Both the position numbers and the translations under genes were made by a program. A DNA stretch of 64,000 nt from Novosphingobium guangzhouense (GTDB taxonomy: Bacteria > Pseudomonadota > Alphaproteobacteria > Sphingomonadales > Sphingomonadaceae), in contig NZ_LYMM01000024.1 of NCBI RefSeq assembly GCF_002896965.1, positions 1 to 64,000 on the forward strand, given 5' to 3'. This document shows, piece by piece, positions 8,660 to 17,125 of the stretch. Numbering within the stretch: position 1 is the first letter of the stretch; the number at the start of each line of letters is the position of its first letter. The notes under the pieces were generated by a model that was not told the origin of the DNA, did no database searches, and worked only from the letters and a program-made list of their open reading frames with translations.

Positions 8660-9001
8660 CGATGACGGTTCTGCAGTTTATTCAGATTGCTACTTCTAGA
8701 AGATGGCGATGTCGGCAGTTGTAGGCCCCTGCAAACATCGCTGCCGACATTGGAGATGAACTCGAGTGTCGGTCCCGGTTTAATCCCTCCCCCGCAACCA
8801 ACACCAATACAACTCTCTCAAAATCACCACCCAACGGCACACAATGCCCCTGGATACACCCCACAACACAATCTGACGTGCGCGCGGGGGGCAAAGTGCT
8901 CGCCAAAGAAACGCCGCGCCACTTCGCCTTTGTCGCCACAAAACGATCGCGGGGCGCAAGGCACTGCTCAAACGAGAAACTGTTCGGCGGCTTGGTCGAT
9001 G
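8660..9001. other. Gene-free stretch with an inverted repeat
   Basis: About 340 bases between the DUF4198 fragment and the IS element. Open frames here look like shadows with unnatural composition. The one structure I see is an inverted repeat TGTCGGCAG (8709-8717) / CTGCCGACA (8742-8750) with a 24-base spacer. It could be the relic of a recombination end or an operator. Confidence 0.4.
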
Positions 9002-9016
9002 TGACGTGACCCCTGG

Positions 9017-9490
9017 AGAGATCGACGTGTCCGGCACCGCGCGCAGGCACTCGCGGGTTACACCGTCGACGATGTTGAGCACCCGGAAACGACGCCTCGT
9101 TGCCAGCTGATCATGGACGAAGTCCAGGCTCCACCGTTGATTGGGTAGCGCCAGCACGGGAGCCGGTGCCCGTGCGCCGATGGCACGCCGACGGTTTCTC
9201 CTGCGTCGGACCGCCAGCTTCTCCTCACTATAGAGCCGCTGCGTGTTCTTGCGGTTGATCACCACGCCCTCACGTCGCAGCAGAATGTGCAGCCAAAGAT
9301 AGCCAAACCGGCGGCGCTGCTGCGCAAGCTCACGTAGCTTCGCCCGAAGGTCGGCATCATCTTCCCGCTGTGACCGGTAACGCATGCTCTTCCGGTCAGC
9401 GCTGATAACACGGCACGCCCGCCGCTCGCTCATCCCCAGAACCGCCTGGAGACGAGAGACCGCCTCTCGCTTGGCAGCGGGCGTTACCAA
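9017..9490 (-). pseudogene. IS3-family transposase orfB, 3' half deleted
   Basis: About 158 codons of the catalytic subunit remain. The N-terminal HTH_21 region (RRFGYLWLHILLRREG) and the start of the rve integrase core with the first catalytic Asp (RWSLDFVHDQ) are present, through TRECLRAVPDTSIS. The second Asp and the Glu of the DDE triad are missing, so it cannot catalyse transposition. The reading frame continues to 8780 but that part has no transposase similarity. It overlaps orfA by 7 bases, the usual site of programmed frameshifting in the family. Confidence 0.8.
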
Positions 9491-9750
9491 TTTTTTGCGA
9501 GAAGATCCTTCAGGCCAGCGTTATCCAGCATCGCCTCGGCCAGCAGTCGCTTCAGCTTGGCGTTCTCGTCCTCAAGCGACCGTAACCGCTTGGCCTTCGA
9601 GACCTCCAGACCGCCATACTTGGCCTTCCAGTTGTAGATCGTCGCTTCCGATACCCCGTGGCGACGAGCCAGGTCGGCCGTCTTCGCGCCAGCCTCCTGC
9701 TCCTTCAGCACGCCGATGATCTGCTCTTCTGTGAACCTTGCTCGCTTCAT
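9484..9750 (-). CDS. IS3-family transposase orfA
   Basis: An 88-residue DNA-binding subunit with an N-terminal helix-turn-helix (KTADLARRHGVSEATIYNW) and a C-terminal leucine-zipper-like coil (LEDENAKLKRLLAEAMLDN). Length is normal. Beginning MKRARFTEEQIIGVL, it matches the IS407-like branch of IS3. Its partner orfB is truncated, so the protein alone would at most bind element ends. Confidence 0.85.
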   Translation of the reverse strand: MKRARFTEEQIIGVLKEQEAGAKTADLARRHGVSEATIYNWKAKYGGLEVSKAKRLRSLEDENAKLKRLLAEAMLDNAGLKDLLAKNW

Positions 9751-9855
9751 TCGTCCGTCCTTCCATCAGGCCAGACTCTAATCAACCTTGGAGGAAAATC
9801 TGGAGGTCACGTCACCATCTATTTCCACGAGACGAATTGATGCAAATTTTCAGGC

Positions 9856-10563
9856 CTAACTTACCAAAGCCAGCTTACCGTACCTGCCAATTTCAGCCTC
9901 AACTTCCGCAATGAGGCTTTCTAGCGCAGGATTTCTCGGCACGGCAACGCCGGTCTTCTCGAAATCGCAGGCCACCCGCGTATCCGGCCCCGGCGCAAGG
10001 CCGACCGAGGGCAGGAAGGCCCAGTGCGACTGGTGAACGTAATCGCGGAATGTATCGGCATCCTCGGCATAGCCGATCAGGCGCACGGTTAGGCCCCCGG
10101 TCAGCGAGACGTTTGCGTCCGACTCGCCGCGTACCCTGCCCCAACTCCCTTACTGGATCGCAGCGGTGCGGAAGCTACGGCCCAGTTCCGCCTGCTTGCT
10201 CGGGAGGTTGATCGTGCCGCTAGGCTCACCGCGCGCAACCAATGCTGCGGCAGGGCCCTTGAGCACTTCAACCAGCGTGATCTGCCGCACTACCGAGGTA
10301 TCGAGATCGAACGCGTCGGTGAGGCGCTGGATGCCGTTCTGCTGCAACGTCTTGGCGTCAATCTCGGCGATTGGCTAAGGAATTTCCGAAACCGCGAAGT
10401 TACCGCGATAGGCTTGGCGCACGCCGGTCACGGTGATCGATTAAGAACGTTCCTCGTCCTCTGCGGCAACTTCTTCGGCAGAGGCACCGCCAGACGGAGC
10501 AAGTGCCATGGCGAACGGCAGAGTGCCAGCGAGTAGCCAGCGGTTCTCGGTAAAACGACGCAT
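9856..10563 (-). pseudogene. TonB-dependent receptor, three nonsense codons, barrel missing
   Basis: Remnant of an outer-membrane TonB-dependent (siderophore-type) receptor. One minus-strand frame, starting at the ATG at 10563 with GGGG upstream, gives a signal peptide (MRRFTENRWLLAGTLPFAMA), the plug entry SITVTGVRQ, the plug core VEVLKGPAAALVARGEPSGT and the first barrel region DTFRDYVHQSHW plus PGPDTRV. The frame is never shifted but is broken by TAA at 10441-10443, TAG at 10375-10377 and TAA at 10150-10152. The receptor-like part ends near 9900 and the remaining barrel (usually over 400 residues) is absent. It probably once served the ABC transporter upstream. Confidence 0.8.
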
Positions 10564-10735
10564 GCGATCCCCACGTTGAATGTGTCCCGAGACAGTGCGG
10601 GGCCCCGTTTCGGGCGGCCTTCTGTCAGTACGAATGACGGTGAACAATGATATGTTGCATCATCTCCTGCAATAAGGCATGAGGCCGCGAAATTCGCAAA
10701 AATCCTTGCTTTCCCAGCAATATTCGAGAAACACA

Positions 10736-11473
10736 ATGACTGAAACGGCGCTGCCGATCCTGATCGAGAACCTCGCTGTCACTTATTGTGACCACCGGGT
10801 TCTGGATGGCCTTTCGCTTTCCGTCGCAGCAGGTAGCGTCATCGCCCTGCTCGGCGGCAACGGGGCGGGCAAGTCGACCACGCTGTCGACCTTGCTCGGC
10901 TTTGTGAAGGCGCAAAGCGGCATCGTCTCGGTCTGCGGTATCGATCCGGGGTCAGCGTCTGACGAGGCTCGACGCCAGATCGCCTACCTGCCCGAGAACG
11001 TCGCGCTTTACGAACACCTGACCGCCGTGGAGAACGCGCAGTACCTGCTGGCGCTCTCCGGCGGGAAGCAGGGCCGCGCGGCTATCGTCGAGGCCTTCGC
11101 CGCCGCCGGTCTGCAGGAGCGCGCCTGGGACCAGCGGCTCGGCGCCTTCTCCAAGGGCATGCGCCAGAAGGTGGCCATCGCGGTCGCGCTGCTGCGCGAA
11201 GTGCCGGTGCTGCTGCTCGATGAGCCGACTTCCGGCCTTGATCCGCGCGCGACGGCGGACTTCAACGCGCTGGTCCTTGCGGTGCGCGCACGCGGCACCG
11301 CCGTGCTGATGGTGACGCATGATCTGCTGAGCGCCGCCGACATCGCCGATCGCATCTGCTTCCTCGAAGCCGGGCGCATCGTCGAGGACGTGGCCGCGCA
11401 AGGCGAGGACCGCTTCGATGTGCGCGCGCTGCACGCCCGGTTTGCCGTCTCCACGCAAAGGCATGCGGCATGA
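10736..11473 (+). CDS. ABC transporter ATP-binding protein
   Basis: A 245-residue cytoplasmic ATPase for the two permeases that follow. Walker A is GGNGAGKST, the signature segment is the variant FSKGMRQKVAIA, and Walker B is VLLLDEPTSGLDP, all in standard order. The start at 10736 (MTETALP) is chosen because family similarity begins there; an in-frame ATG at 10679 would add an atypical leader. The stop overlaps the first permease by ATGA. The layout resembles NosF/CcmA-type ABC-2 systems. The direction and substrate of transport are not shown. A dead TonB receptor is divergently encoded just upstream. Confidence 0.88.
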   Translation: MTETALPILIENLAVTYCDHRVLDGLSLSVAAGSVIALLGGNGAGKSTTLSTLLGFVKAQSGIVSVCGIDPGSASDEARRQIAYLPENVALYEHLTAVENAQYLLALSGGKQGRAAIVEAFAAAGLQERAWDQRLGAFSKGMRQKVAIAVALLREVPVLLLDEPTSGLDPRATADFNALVLAVRARGTAVLMVTHDLLSAADIADRICFLEAGRIVEDVAAQGEDRFDVRALHARFAVSTQRHAA

Positions 11474-12921
11474 GCGCCGCCACCCTGATAGCGCGCGACG
11501 AACTGCGGCTGATGCGCCGCAACCGCGTTGCCGTGATCGCCTGCGTGCTGCTGGTACTGCTCACCCTCGTCGCCGTGGCCAGCTCCTGGTCACACCAGCG
11601 CGGGATCGAGGACTTGCGCGCCCGCCACCAGCACGAAGCCGAACAGGCCTTCGACGCGCAGCCCGATCGCCATCCGCACCGCATGGTCCACTACGGCACC
11701 TTCATCTTCCGCCCGCTGAGCGCGCTCGCCGCTTTCGATCCGGGCGTCGATGCCTTCACCGGCAATTCGATGTTCCTTGAAGGGCACCGTCAGAACACCG
11801 CCAACTTCGGCGACGTCAACCAGAGCTCGCTGCTGGTCCGCTTCGGCCAGTTGACGCCCGCTTTCGTGCTGCAGACGGTAGCCCCGCTGCTGCTGATCTT
11901 TCTTGGCTACGGCGCAATCGCCCGCGAAACCGAGCGCGGCACCTTGCGCGTGCTGATGATGCAGGGCGCGACGCGTGGGGCGATCGTTCGTGGCAAGCTG
12001 CGCGCGCTGTGTACGGTCGCGCTGCTGGTGGCGCTGCCGGCGATCCTGGGCCTTGTCGTGCTGGCAGGCACATCCGGCGCGGCGATCCTGCCGATGGCCG
12101 CGATCGTGCTGGGCTATGCGGCATGGCTGCTCCTGTGGGTCACGGTCATCGTGCTCGTGTCCGCGCTGGTCGGCCGCAGCCGCGACGCGCTGCTGGCGCT
12201 GGTGGCGATCTGGGCGGTGAGCGTCATCCTGCTCCCGCGCGTGGCGCCCGATGTTGCCAGCGCGGCGGTGCCACTGCAGAACCGCCTGCAGACCGAAGTA
12301 GCGATCGCGCGCGACTTGCGCCGCCTTGGCGATGCCCACAATCCGGATGACCCGCATTTCGCCGCGTTCAAGCGATCGGTGCTCCAGCGCTATGGCGTAG
12401 CCCGGGTGGAAGACCTGCCGGTCAACTACAAGGGCCTGCTCGGCATGGAGGGCGAGCGTATCACCTCGGCCCTGTTCGACCGCTACAGCGGCGACAGCTA
12501 CGCGGCACAAGGCTCGCAGAACGCCATTGTCGGGGCGGTGGGCGTCATCAGCCCGGCGATCGCCTTGCGTTCGCTGTCGATGGCCGCGGCGGGCACCGAC
12601 TTCGCAGCGCATCGCGGCTTTCTCGAACAGGCGGAAGCCTATCGCTACGATCTGGTCCAGCGGCTGAACCGGCTGCAGGCCGATGCCGTCAGCTACGCCA
12701 ACGATACAGCGAGCGACGCGGACGCCGACCGCCGCAAACGTATTGCCGCCGGAAACTGGGAAACAATGCCCGACTTCACCTATCGCGCGCCTGACGGCGC
12801 GACACTCGCGGCCCGCGCCCTGCCGGGGCTGATCGTGGTCGCCGGATGGCTCGTGCTTGCCAGAACCTTGCTAGCCTTCGTCACTAGCCGTTTGGGGCGC
12901 CGTTTGGGAGGGGGCCGATGA
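11470..12921 (+). CDS. ABC-2 type permease, DUF3526-like (first)
   Basis: A 483-residue inner-membrane permease. One helix near residues 17-37 is followed by a long periplasmic stretch, a cluster of five hydrophobic segments between about 135 and 265, a second soluble loop, and a final helix near residue 455. This is the pattern of DUF3526-containing ABC permeases that occur in pairs. It overlaps both the ATPase gene and the second permease gene by ATGA. Substrate unknown; association with TonB receptors suggests a cell-surface or siderophore-related task, by inference only. Confidence 0.75.
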   Translation: MSAATLIARDELRLMRRNRVAVIACVLLVLLTLVAVASSWSHQRGIEDLRARHQHEAEQAFDAQPDRHPHRMVHYGTFIFRPLSALAAFDPGVDAFTGNSMFLEGHRQNTANFGDVNQSSLLVRFGQLTPAFVLQTVAPLLLIFLGYGAIARETERGTLRVLMMQGATRGAIVRGKLRALCTVALLVALPAILGLVVLAGTSGAAILPMAAIVLGYAAWLLLWVTVIVLVSALVGRSRDALLALVAIWAVSVILLPRVAPDVASAAVPLQNRLQTEVAIARDLRRLGDAHNPDDPHFAAFKRSVLQRYGVARVEDLPVNYKGLLGMEGERITSALFDRYSGDSYAAQGSQNAIVGAVGVISPAIALRSLSMAAAGTDFAAHRGFLEQAEAYRYDLVQRLNRLQADAVSYANDTASDADADRRKRIAAGNWETMPDFTYRAPDGATLAARALPGLIVVAGWLVLARTLLAFVTSRLGRRLGGGR

Positions 12922-14174
12922 CCTTGTGGATGCATGAAGCCCGCCTGCTACTGCGCCAGCGCCTCGCCATGATCGCGCTCGGCCTGCTGGCGGTGCTGAC
13001 GGTGGCCGCGCTGGTCGCGGGGATGGCCGAAGTCGCCCGCCAGCGCGCCGCCATCGCCGCCATTCCCGCCGCGCAGGCCGAGGACATCGGCGCAATCGCC
13101 GCCTGGGTAGACAAGGAGAAGGACGCAGGCAGCGCCGCCTACTACAGCTTCCACCCAACCTGGGACGCGCCTTCGCCGCTCGCCTTCGCGGCGCTGGGGA
13201 TGCGCGACGTCTCCCCCTACATCCTCCGCGTGCGGGCACTGGGCCTGGAAGCACAGATCTACGATGGCGATACCTTCAACCCGGAACTGGCGCTGCCCGG
13301 CCGTTTCGATTTCGCTTTCGTGTTGGTGTTCCTAGCTCCGCTGTTCGTCATCGCCTTGTGTCACGACCTGACATCGGGCGAGCACGAGGCCGGGCGCTGG
13401 CGCACACTGGCGGCACTGCCGCACGGCGGGGCTGCGCTATGGCGACGTCGCACCCTGTTACGCCTGGCGCTGCTGTGGGCTGCGATCAGCGTGCCTTTCG
13501 CGGTAGCCGCCGCCATCTCGGGAGTCGCGGCTGGCGCCATCCTGGTAATTCTGGGCTTGGTCCTTGGCTACCTGCTGTTCTGGTCGGGCCTGAGCGCCCT
13601 GATCAGCCGACTGGGCTGGAGCAGCGTTGCCAATGCAGCAAGCCTTGCGGCGCTATGGCTCGTGCTCGTGCTGATACTGCCAACGCTCGGCCATGTTGTT
13701 ATCAACCGCGCGATCCCGGTGAATCAGGGTGCCGAGATCGCCCTTGCCCAGCGCGAGGCGGTCAATCACGCCTGGGATATCCCTCGCGAGGACACGATGC
13801 GGGCCTTCTATGCCCACCACCCGCAATGGGCGGATTCCGCGCCTCTGGGCACCGCGTTCCATTACAAGTGGTACTTCGCCTTCCATCAGGTCGGCGATGA
13901 GAGCGTGGCGGATAGGGTGCGCGCCTATCGGCAGGGCCTCGAAGCCCGCGACCATGCCGCCCGCAGCCTCGGCTGGGTGCTGCCCTCGGTCGGCGTGCAG
14001 GCGTTGCTGACCAGGATGGCGCGGACCGACCTTACAGCGCAACTCGCCTATCGCGACCACATCCGCGACTATCATCGCCTTCTGCGCGAGTTCTACTATG
14101 GCTACATGTTCCGCGACCGCCCTTTCGGCAAGGCTGACTTCAATCGGGCCCCACGCTTCGACGCGGCGACCTAA
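12918..14174 (+). CDS. ABC-2 type permease, DUF3526-like (second)
   Basis: A 418-residue partner of the preceding permease. It has an N-terminal helix (residues 15-38), a periplasmic domain, helices near 135-150, 175-225 and 240-265, and a soluble C-terminal region rich in aromatic and charged residues. It starts in an ATGA overlap. The two permeases share the general plan but differ in sequence, so a heterodimeric channel is likely. A GC-rich hairpin 6 bases after the stop probably ends the operon. Confidence 0.75.
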   Translation: MTLWMHEARLLLRQRLAMIALGLLAVLTVAALVAGMAEVARQRAAIAAIPAAQAEDIGAIAAWVDKEKDAGSAAYYSFHPTWDAPSPLAFAALGMRDVSPYILRVRALGLEAQIYDGDTFNPELALPGRFDFAFVLVFLAPLFVIALCHDLTSGEHEAGRWRTLAALPHGGAALWRRRTLLRLALLWAAISVPFAVAAAISGVAAGAILVILGLVLGYLLFWSGLSALISRLGWSSVANAASLAALWLVLVLILPTLGHVVINRAIPVNQGAEIALAQREAVNHAWDIPREDTMRAFYAHHPQWADSAPLGTAFHYKWYFAFHQVGDESVADRVRAYRQGLEARDHAARSLGWVLPSVGVQALLTRMARTDLTAQLAYRDHIRDYHRLLREFYYGYMFRDRPFGKADFNRAPRFDAAT

Positions 14175-14180
14175 TCGGCA

Positions 14181-14206
14181 GCGCGGCGGCAGCCATGTCG
14201 CCGCGC
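14181..14206 (+). terminator. GC hairpin after ABC operon
   Basis: Perfect 8-bp stem GCGCGGCG / CGCCGCGC with a 10-base loop, 6 bases after the permease stop. No T-run follows, so it could be a Rho-assisted end or an mRNA 3' stabiliser. Confidence 0.4.
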
Positions 14207-14511
14207 CATCCAAGCCGAGTAATGGTTGCCCCTCGGACCATTATCGGCACGCAAATCTCGTCATACGAAATGTGCGCGCCCCAGTGGCCCCGGAATGGCG
14301 ACTTCCCAAGATATCAGGCTGAAAGCCGCCATTCTCCTTACGGCCAGTCTTGGGCATCCAGAATGGGAAAGCTGCCGGTCCGCACTTGGGAGCGTCAAAT
14401 TGGGTGCTGAACGGCCGGGAAGGGCCGGTTTTATCGGTGGCGAGGACCGGGTCGTAGGACAGAACTAGCTTCTTCGAGGTGCTTCGCGAACGGCGGTTAT
14501 TGAGAGAACCG
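14207..14511. other. Intergenic stretch, no gene seen
   Basis: About 300 bases between convergent genes. A small hairpin CGGCC-N6-GGCCG at 14412-14427 is followed by GTTTTAT on the plus strand and could be a weak terminator. Several short frames span the region but none has family character. Confidence 0.35.
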
Positions 14512-15114
14512 TCATCCCAGCAGCCGCTCAATCCGCTTGTCGGGGCGCAGCCACACGCCAAGGATCACGACGTAAATCACCAACGAGAGCGGTCGTGCGA
14601 GGAATGCCGCCGGGATCGCGATCGCATAAAGCATCAGGCTGATCTTGCCTTTGACATCCCGCCCAAGTGCGCGGGCCAGCGTGGATTGCCTGCCGTTGCA
14701 CACCACGATCGCATGCTCGGTTAACATGTAGCCCACCGCTGCCATGCCCAGCACTACGCCATAAGCCGCCGTCGCCATCGCAGAGAACGCGCTTTCGTCC
14801 AGCCAGCGGATCACGAAGGGCACCAGCGACAGCCAGAACAACAGGAACAGGTTCGCCCAAAGCACGCGCCCGTCAATCCGACCCGCCGCATGCATCAGAT
14901 GATGGTGGTTGTTCCAATACAACCCGACATTGATGAATGACAGAACGTAAGCGACCAAGATTGGCGCGGATTGTGCCAGCGCCGACAGCGTGCCGTTCGC
15001 GGGCACCTTCAGTTCCAGGACCATGATGGTGATGATGATCGCCACGACGCCGTCAGTGAAAGCTTCCAAGCGGCTGGAGGTCATGCCGGGCTTGCCATCC
15101 TGCACGTCAGACAT
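14512..15114 (-). CDS. TMEM175-like (DUF1211) potassium channel family protein
   Basis: A 200-residue integral membrane protein of the bacterial TMEM175 family. The N-terminal hallmark RLEAFTDGVVAIIITIMVLE includes the FSDGV-like filter helix motif (here FTDGV). Six hydrophobic segments follow, with NNHHHLMH after the third, as in homologues. Bacterial members form tetrameric K+ channels. Its start lies within the end of the LysR gene (8-base overlap), so it is co-transcribed with the regulator. Why a channel would be tied to this regulon is unknown. Confidence 0.82.
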   Translation of the reverse strand: MSDVQDGKPGMTSSRLEAFTDGVVAIIITIMVLELKVPANGTLSALAQSAPILVAYVLSFINVGLYWNNHHHLMHAAGRIDGRVLWANLFLLFWLSLVPFVIRWLDESAFSAMATAAYGVVLGMAAVGYMLTEHAIVVCNGRQSTLARALGRDVKGKISLMLYAIAIPAAFLARPLSLVIYVVILGVWLRPDKRIERLLG

Positions 15115-16036
15115 CGCCCAGTCCTTCCAGTTCCACGTCCTCGCATCCCAGTGTCACGAAGCGGTCCAGCAGCCACGTCGCAGCAGGGCCCGGAGGCGTA
15201 TCCCGCCGCCATATTCCCGAGAAGCGATACGTCCCGCCCACATGATCCGGCATCGCGAGCCGCACGAGCGTTCCGGCGAAGAGATCGGCCTCGATCATTG
15301 GCAAGGGCATGTTGCCCCAGCCGATACCCTGCCGCAGCAGCGCGTGCTTCGCGCCAAGATCGGCTAGCCGCCAGGTCTTGGGACTGAACACCGAATAGTC
15401 GCTGCCCTCGGTAAAGCGGGAGCGGTCGGTCAGCACCAGCTGCGTATAGTCCCGCCCGGCGCCGGGTTCGATCTTCATCATCCGGCCGAGCGGATGGTCG
15501 GGCGCCGCCACCGGCACCATCGCCACCGACCCTGCCGAGCGGCTGTCGATCCCCTCCACCCCGGCGGACAGCGGACCGGAAAGGCCGACTACCGCCTCCC
15601 GGTCCAGCACCAGCGCCGTGATCGCGCCCAGAGCCTCGACATGGAGGCGAAGCTGTACCGTCGGGAAGGTCGCGGCGAACTCGCGCAGCACCTGCCCGAC
15701 CCGGTCAGCGGGCAGCATGACGTCGAGCGCAAGGTTCACTTCCGCCTCCAGCCCGTCGAGCATGCCTTTCACCTTGGCGCGCAGCTCATCGACGCCCTGC
15801 GAGATCGCCTTGGCCTCTGCCAGCACTGCGCGTCCCTGCACCGTCAGCTGAGGGCGGCGCGTGCCCTCGCGCTCGAACAGCATGACGCCCAGTTGCGCCT
15901 CCAGATTGGCGATACCGTAACTGATGACCGAGACCGCGCGGTTCAGCTTGCGTCCCGCGCCCGCGAAACTGCCGACCTCGACAACGGTCAGAAAGATTGT
16001 CAGCTGATCGAGCGTAGGGGTTCCGGGATTACTCAC
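15107..16036 (-). CDS. LysR-family transcriptional regulator
   Basis: A 309-residue LysR regulator. The N-terminal winged HTH (LDQLTIFLTVVEVGSFAGA, then RAVSVISYGIANLEAQLG) is complete, followed by a linker helix and a two-lobed effector domain. The start is GTG at 16036 with GAGGA about nine bases before it. It is divergent from pirin. A LysR-type dyad, TTC-N9-GAA, lies within its leader (16039-16053) over its own ribosome site, so autoregulation is likely. The same motif recurs before three other gene groups downstream, making it the best candidate master regulator of the locus. The effector is unknown. Confidence 0.88.
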   Translation of the reverse strand: MSNPGTPTLDQLTIFLTVVEVGSFAGAGRKLNRAVSVISYGIANLEAQLGVMLFEREGTRRPQLTVQGRAVLAEAKAISQGVDELRAKVKGMLDGLEAEVNLALDVMLPADRVGQVLREFAATFPTVQLRLHVEALGAITALVLDREAVVGLSGPLSAGVEGIDSRSAGSVAMVPVAAPDHPLGRMMKIEPGAGRDYTQLVLTDRSRFTEGSDYSVFSPKTWRLADLGAKHALLRQGIGWGNMPLPMIEADLFAGTLVRLAMPDHVGGTYRFSGIWRRDTPPGPAATWLLDRFVTLGCEDVELEGLGDV

Positions 16037-16071
16037 TTTTCTATTTCCTCGAAATGATCGATGGATTTTAT
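16036..16071 (+). promoter_or_regulatory. Shared LysR-type motif, copy 1 (before pirin)
   Basis: CTTTTC-N7-TCGAA-N11-ATTTTAT. The inner dyad TTC-N9-GAA (16039-16053) fits the LysR T-N11-A rule. It lies 85 bp before the pirin start and across the LysR leader. Confidence 0.65.
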
Positions 16072-16156
16072 CTATCTGAACGGAAAAGATCGCAACCCAT
16101 ACAAAGGGCTCAACGAAGCGGCACTCTCAACCCGCCGCTTCCACCGGAGACCCAAG

Positions 16157-16855
16157 ATGATCGAACTTCGTCCTTTCGACAGCCTCGGCGGCGCCAACCA
16201 CGGCTGGCTCGACGCCAAGCACCATTTCTCCTTCGCCGACTATCACGATCCGGCCCGCATGCACTGGGGCAACCTGCGCGTGTGGAACGACGACACGATC
16301 GCGCCGAAGACCGGCTTCCCGCCGCACCCGCACCGCGACATGGAGATCATCACTTATGTCCGTGAAGGCGCCATCACGCACGAGGACAGCCTGGGCAACA
16401 AGGGCCGCACCGAAGCGGGTGACGTCCAGGTCATGAGCGCGGGCACCGGCGTGCGCCATTCCGAATACAACCTTGAAGACGTAACCACGAAGATCTTCCA
16501 GATCTGGATCCTGCCCACCCGCAACGGTGAACAGCCCAGCTGGGGCGCTCGTCCCTTCCCCAAGGGCGATCGCGCCGGACATTTCGAGACGCTCGCTTCC
16601 GGGTACGAAGGTGACGGCGACGCGCTGCCGATCCGCACTGACGCGCGCATCGTCGCCGCGACGCTGAAGGCAGGCGAGACGGCGGAATACCCGATCGGCG
16701 CCGACCGCAAGGCTTACCTTGTCCCGGCGACCGGCGCGGTCAAGATCGATGACGTGCAGGTCAACGCCCGCGACGGTGCGGCGATCCGCGACCTTGATGT
16801 GATCCGGGTGACCGCGATCGAGGACAGCGAAATCGTCCTCGTCGACGCCGCCTGA
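16157..16855 (+). CDS. Pirin-family cupin protein
   Basis: A 232-residue bicupin of the pirin family, some members of which act as quercetin 2,3-dioxygenases. The metal-binding motif is present in FPPHPHRDMEIITYV, with a further His in VMSAGTGVRHSEYN. The start at 16157 (MIELRPF) matches the family; longer in-frame starts would read through the regulatory motif. It is divergent from the LysR gene. In such clusters pirin may detoxify or sense an aromatic or oxidative ligand, which is inference. A hairpin region follows the stop. Confidence 0.88.
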   Translation: MIELRPFDSLGGANHGWLDAKHHFSFADYHDPARMHWGNLRVWNDDTIAPKTGFPPHPHRDMEIITYVREGAITHEDSLGNKGRTEAGDVQVMSAGTGVRHSEYNLEDVTTKIFQIWILPTRNGEQPSWGARPFPKGDRAGHFETLASGYEGDGDALPIRTDARIVAATLKAGETAEYPIGADRKAYLVPATGAVKIDDVQVNARDGAAIRDLDVIRVTAIEDSEIVLVDAA

Positions 16856-16870
16856 AGATACCCCTCGCGA

Positions 16871-16889
16871 CAGGCCTTCGAAGGGCCTG
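16871..16889 (+). terminator. Hairpin after pirin
   Basis: CAGGCC-N7-GGCCTG stem, 16 bases after the pirin stop, with no T-run. Probably a weak terminator or stabiliser. Confidence 0.35.
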
Positions 16890-16899
16890 CCCGCCAGCC

Positions 16900-16968
16900 T
16901 GAGCCGGACCGCCCCCCCAAACGGGTGTAATACCTACGGTTGATTCCGCCCGTCGGCGGTCCGGCTCA
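16900..16968. repeat. 14-bp perfect inverted repeat
   Basis: TGAGCCGGACCGCC at 16900-16913 is repeated in perfect inversion at 16955-16968 with a 41-base spacer, between pirin and the next regulatory motif. It could fold in RNA as a long-stem terminator or act as a DNA site. Confidence 0.55.
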
Positions 16969-17011
16969 TAAGCCTCTCACAAGCTCTCAACACACCGATC
17001 ACCGGCCGCAT

Positions 17012-17047
17012 CTTTTCGATTTTGTCGAAAGTTCGGAACGATTTTAT
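17012..17047 (+). promoter_or_regulatory. Shared LysR-type motif, copy 2 (before isochorismatase-like gene)
   Basis: CTTTTC-N7-TCGAA-N11-ATTTTAT with the same spacing as copy 1. The motif ends 78 bp before the ATG at 17126. Confidence 0.65.
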
Positions 17048-17125
17048 GCGCCTATCTGGAACGACCGTCTCGCTCCAGAATGCATCTCGACGGGCAAGGA
17101 CGCCCAGCAACAGGAGGACCTACCA

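Larger units (their letters stand above)
9002..9814 (-). mobile_element. IS3-family insertion sequence, internally deleted
   Basis: The element is bounded by inverted ends TGACGTGACC (9002-9011 on the plus strand) and its complement at 9805-9814, and it carries IS3-type orfA and the first part of orfB on the minus strand. Only about 15 bases lie between the left end and the last recognisable orfB codon (9017), so roughly the second half of orfB is deleted while both termini remain. Three-base flanks differ (ATG against CCA), so no target duplication is evident. It might still be moved in trans by a complete copy. Confidence 0.75.

Noticed and set aside
8780..9016. Extension of the IS orfB frame past the left inverted end
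   Set aside because: Transposase similarity stops at 9017; the remainder is chance open frame outside the element.
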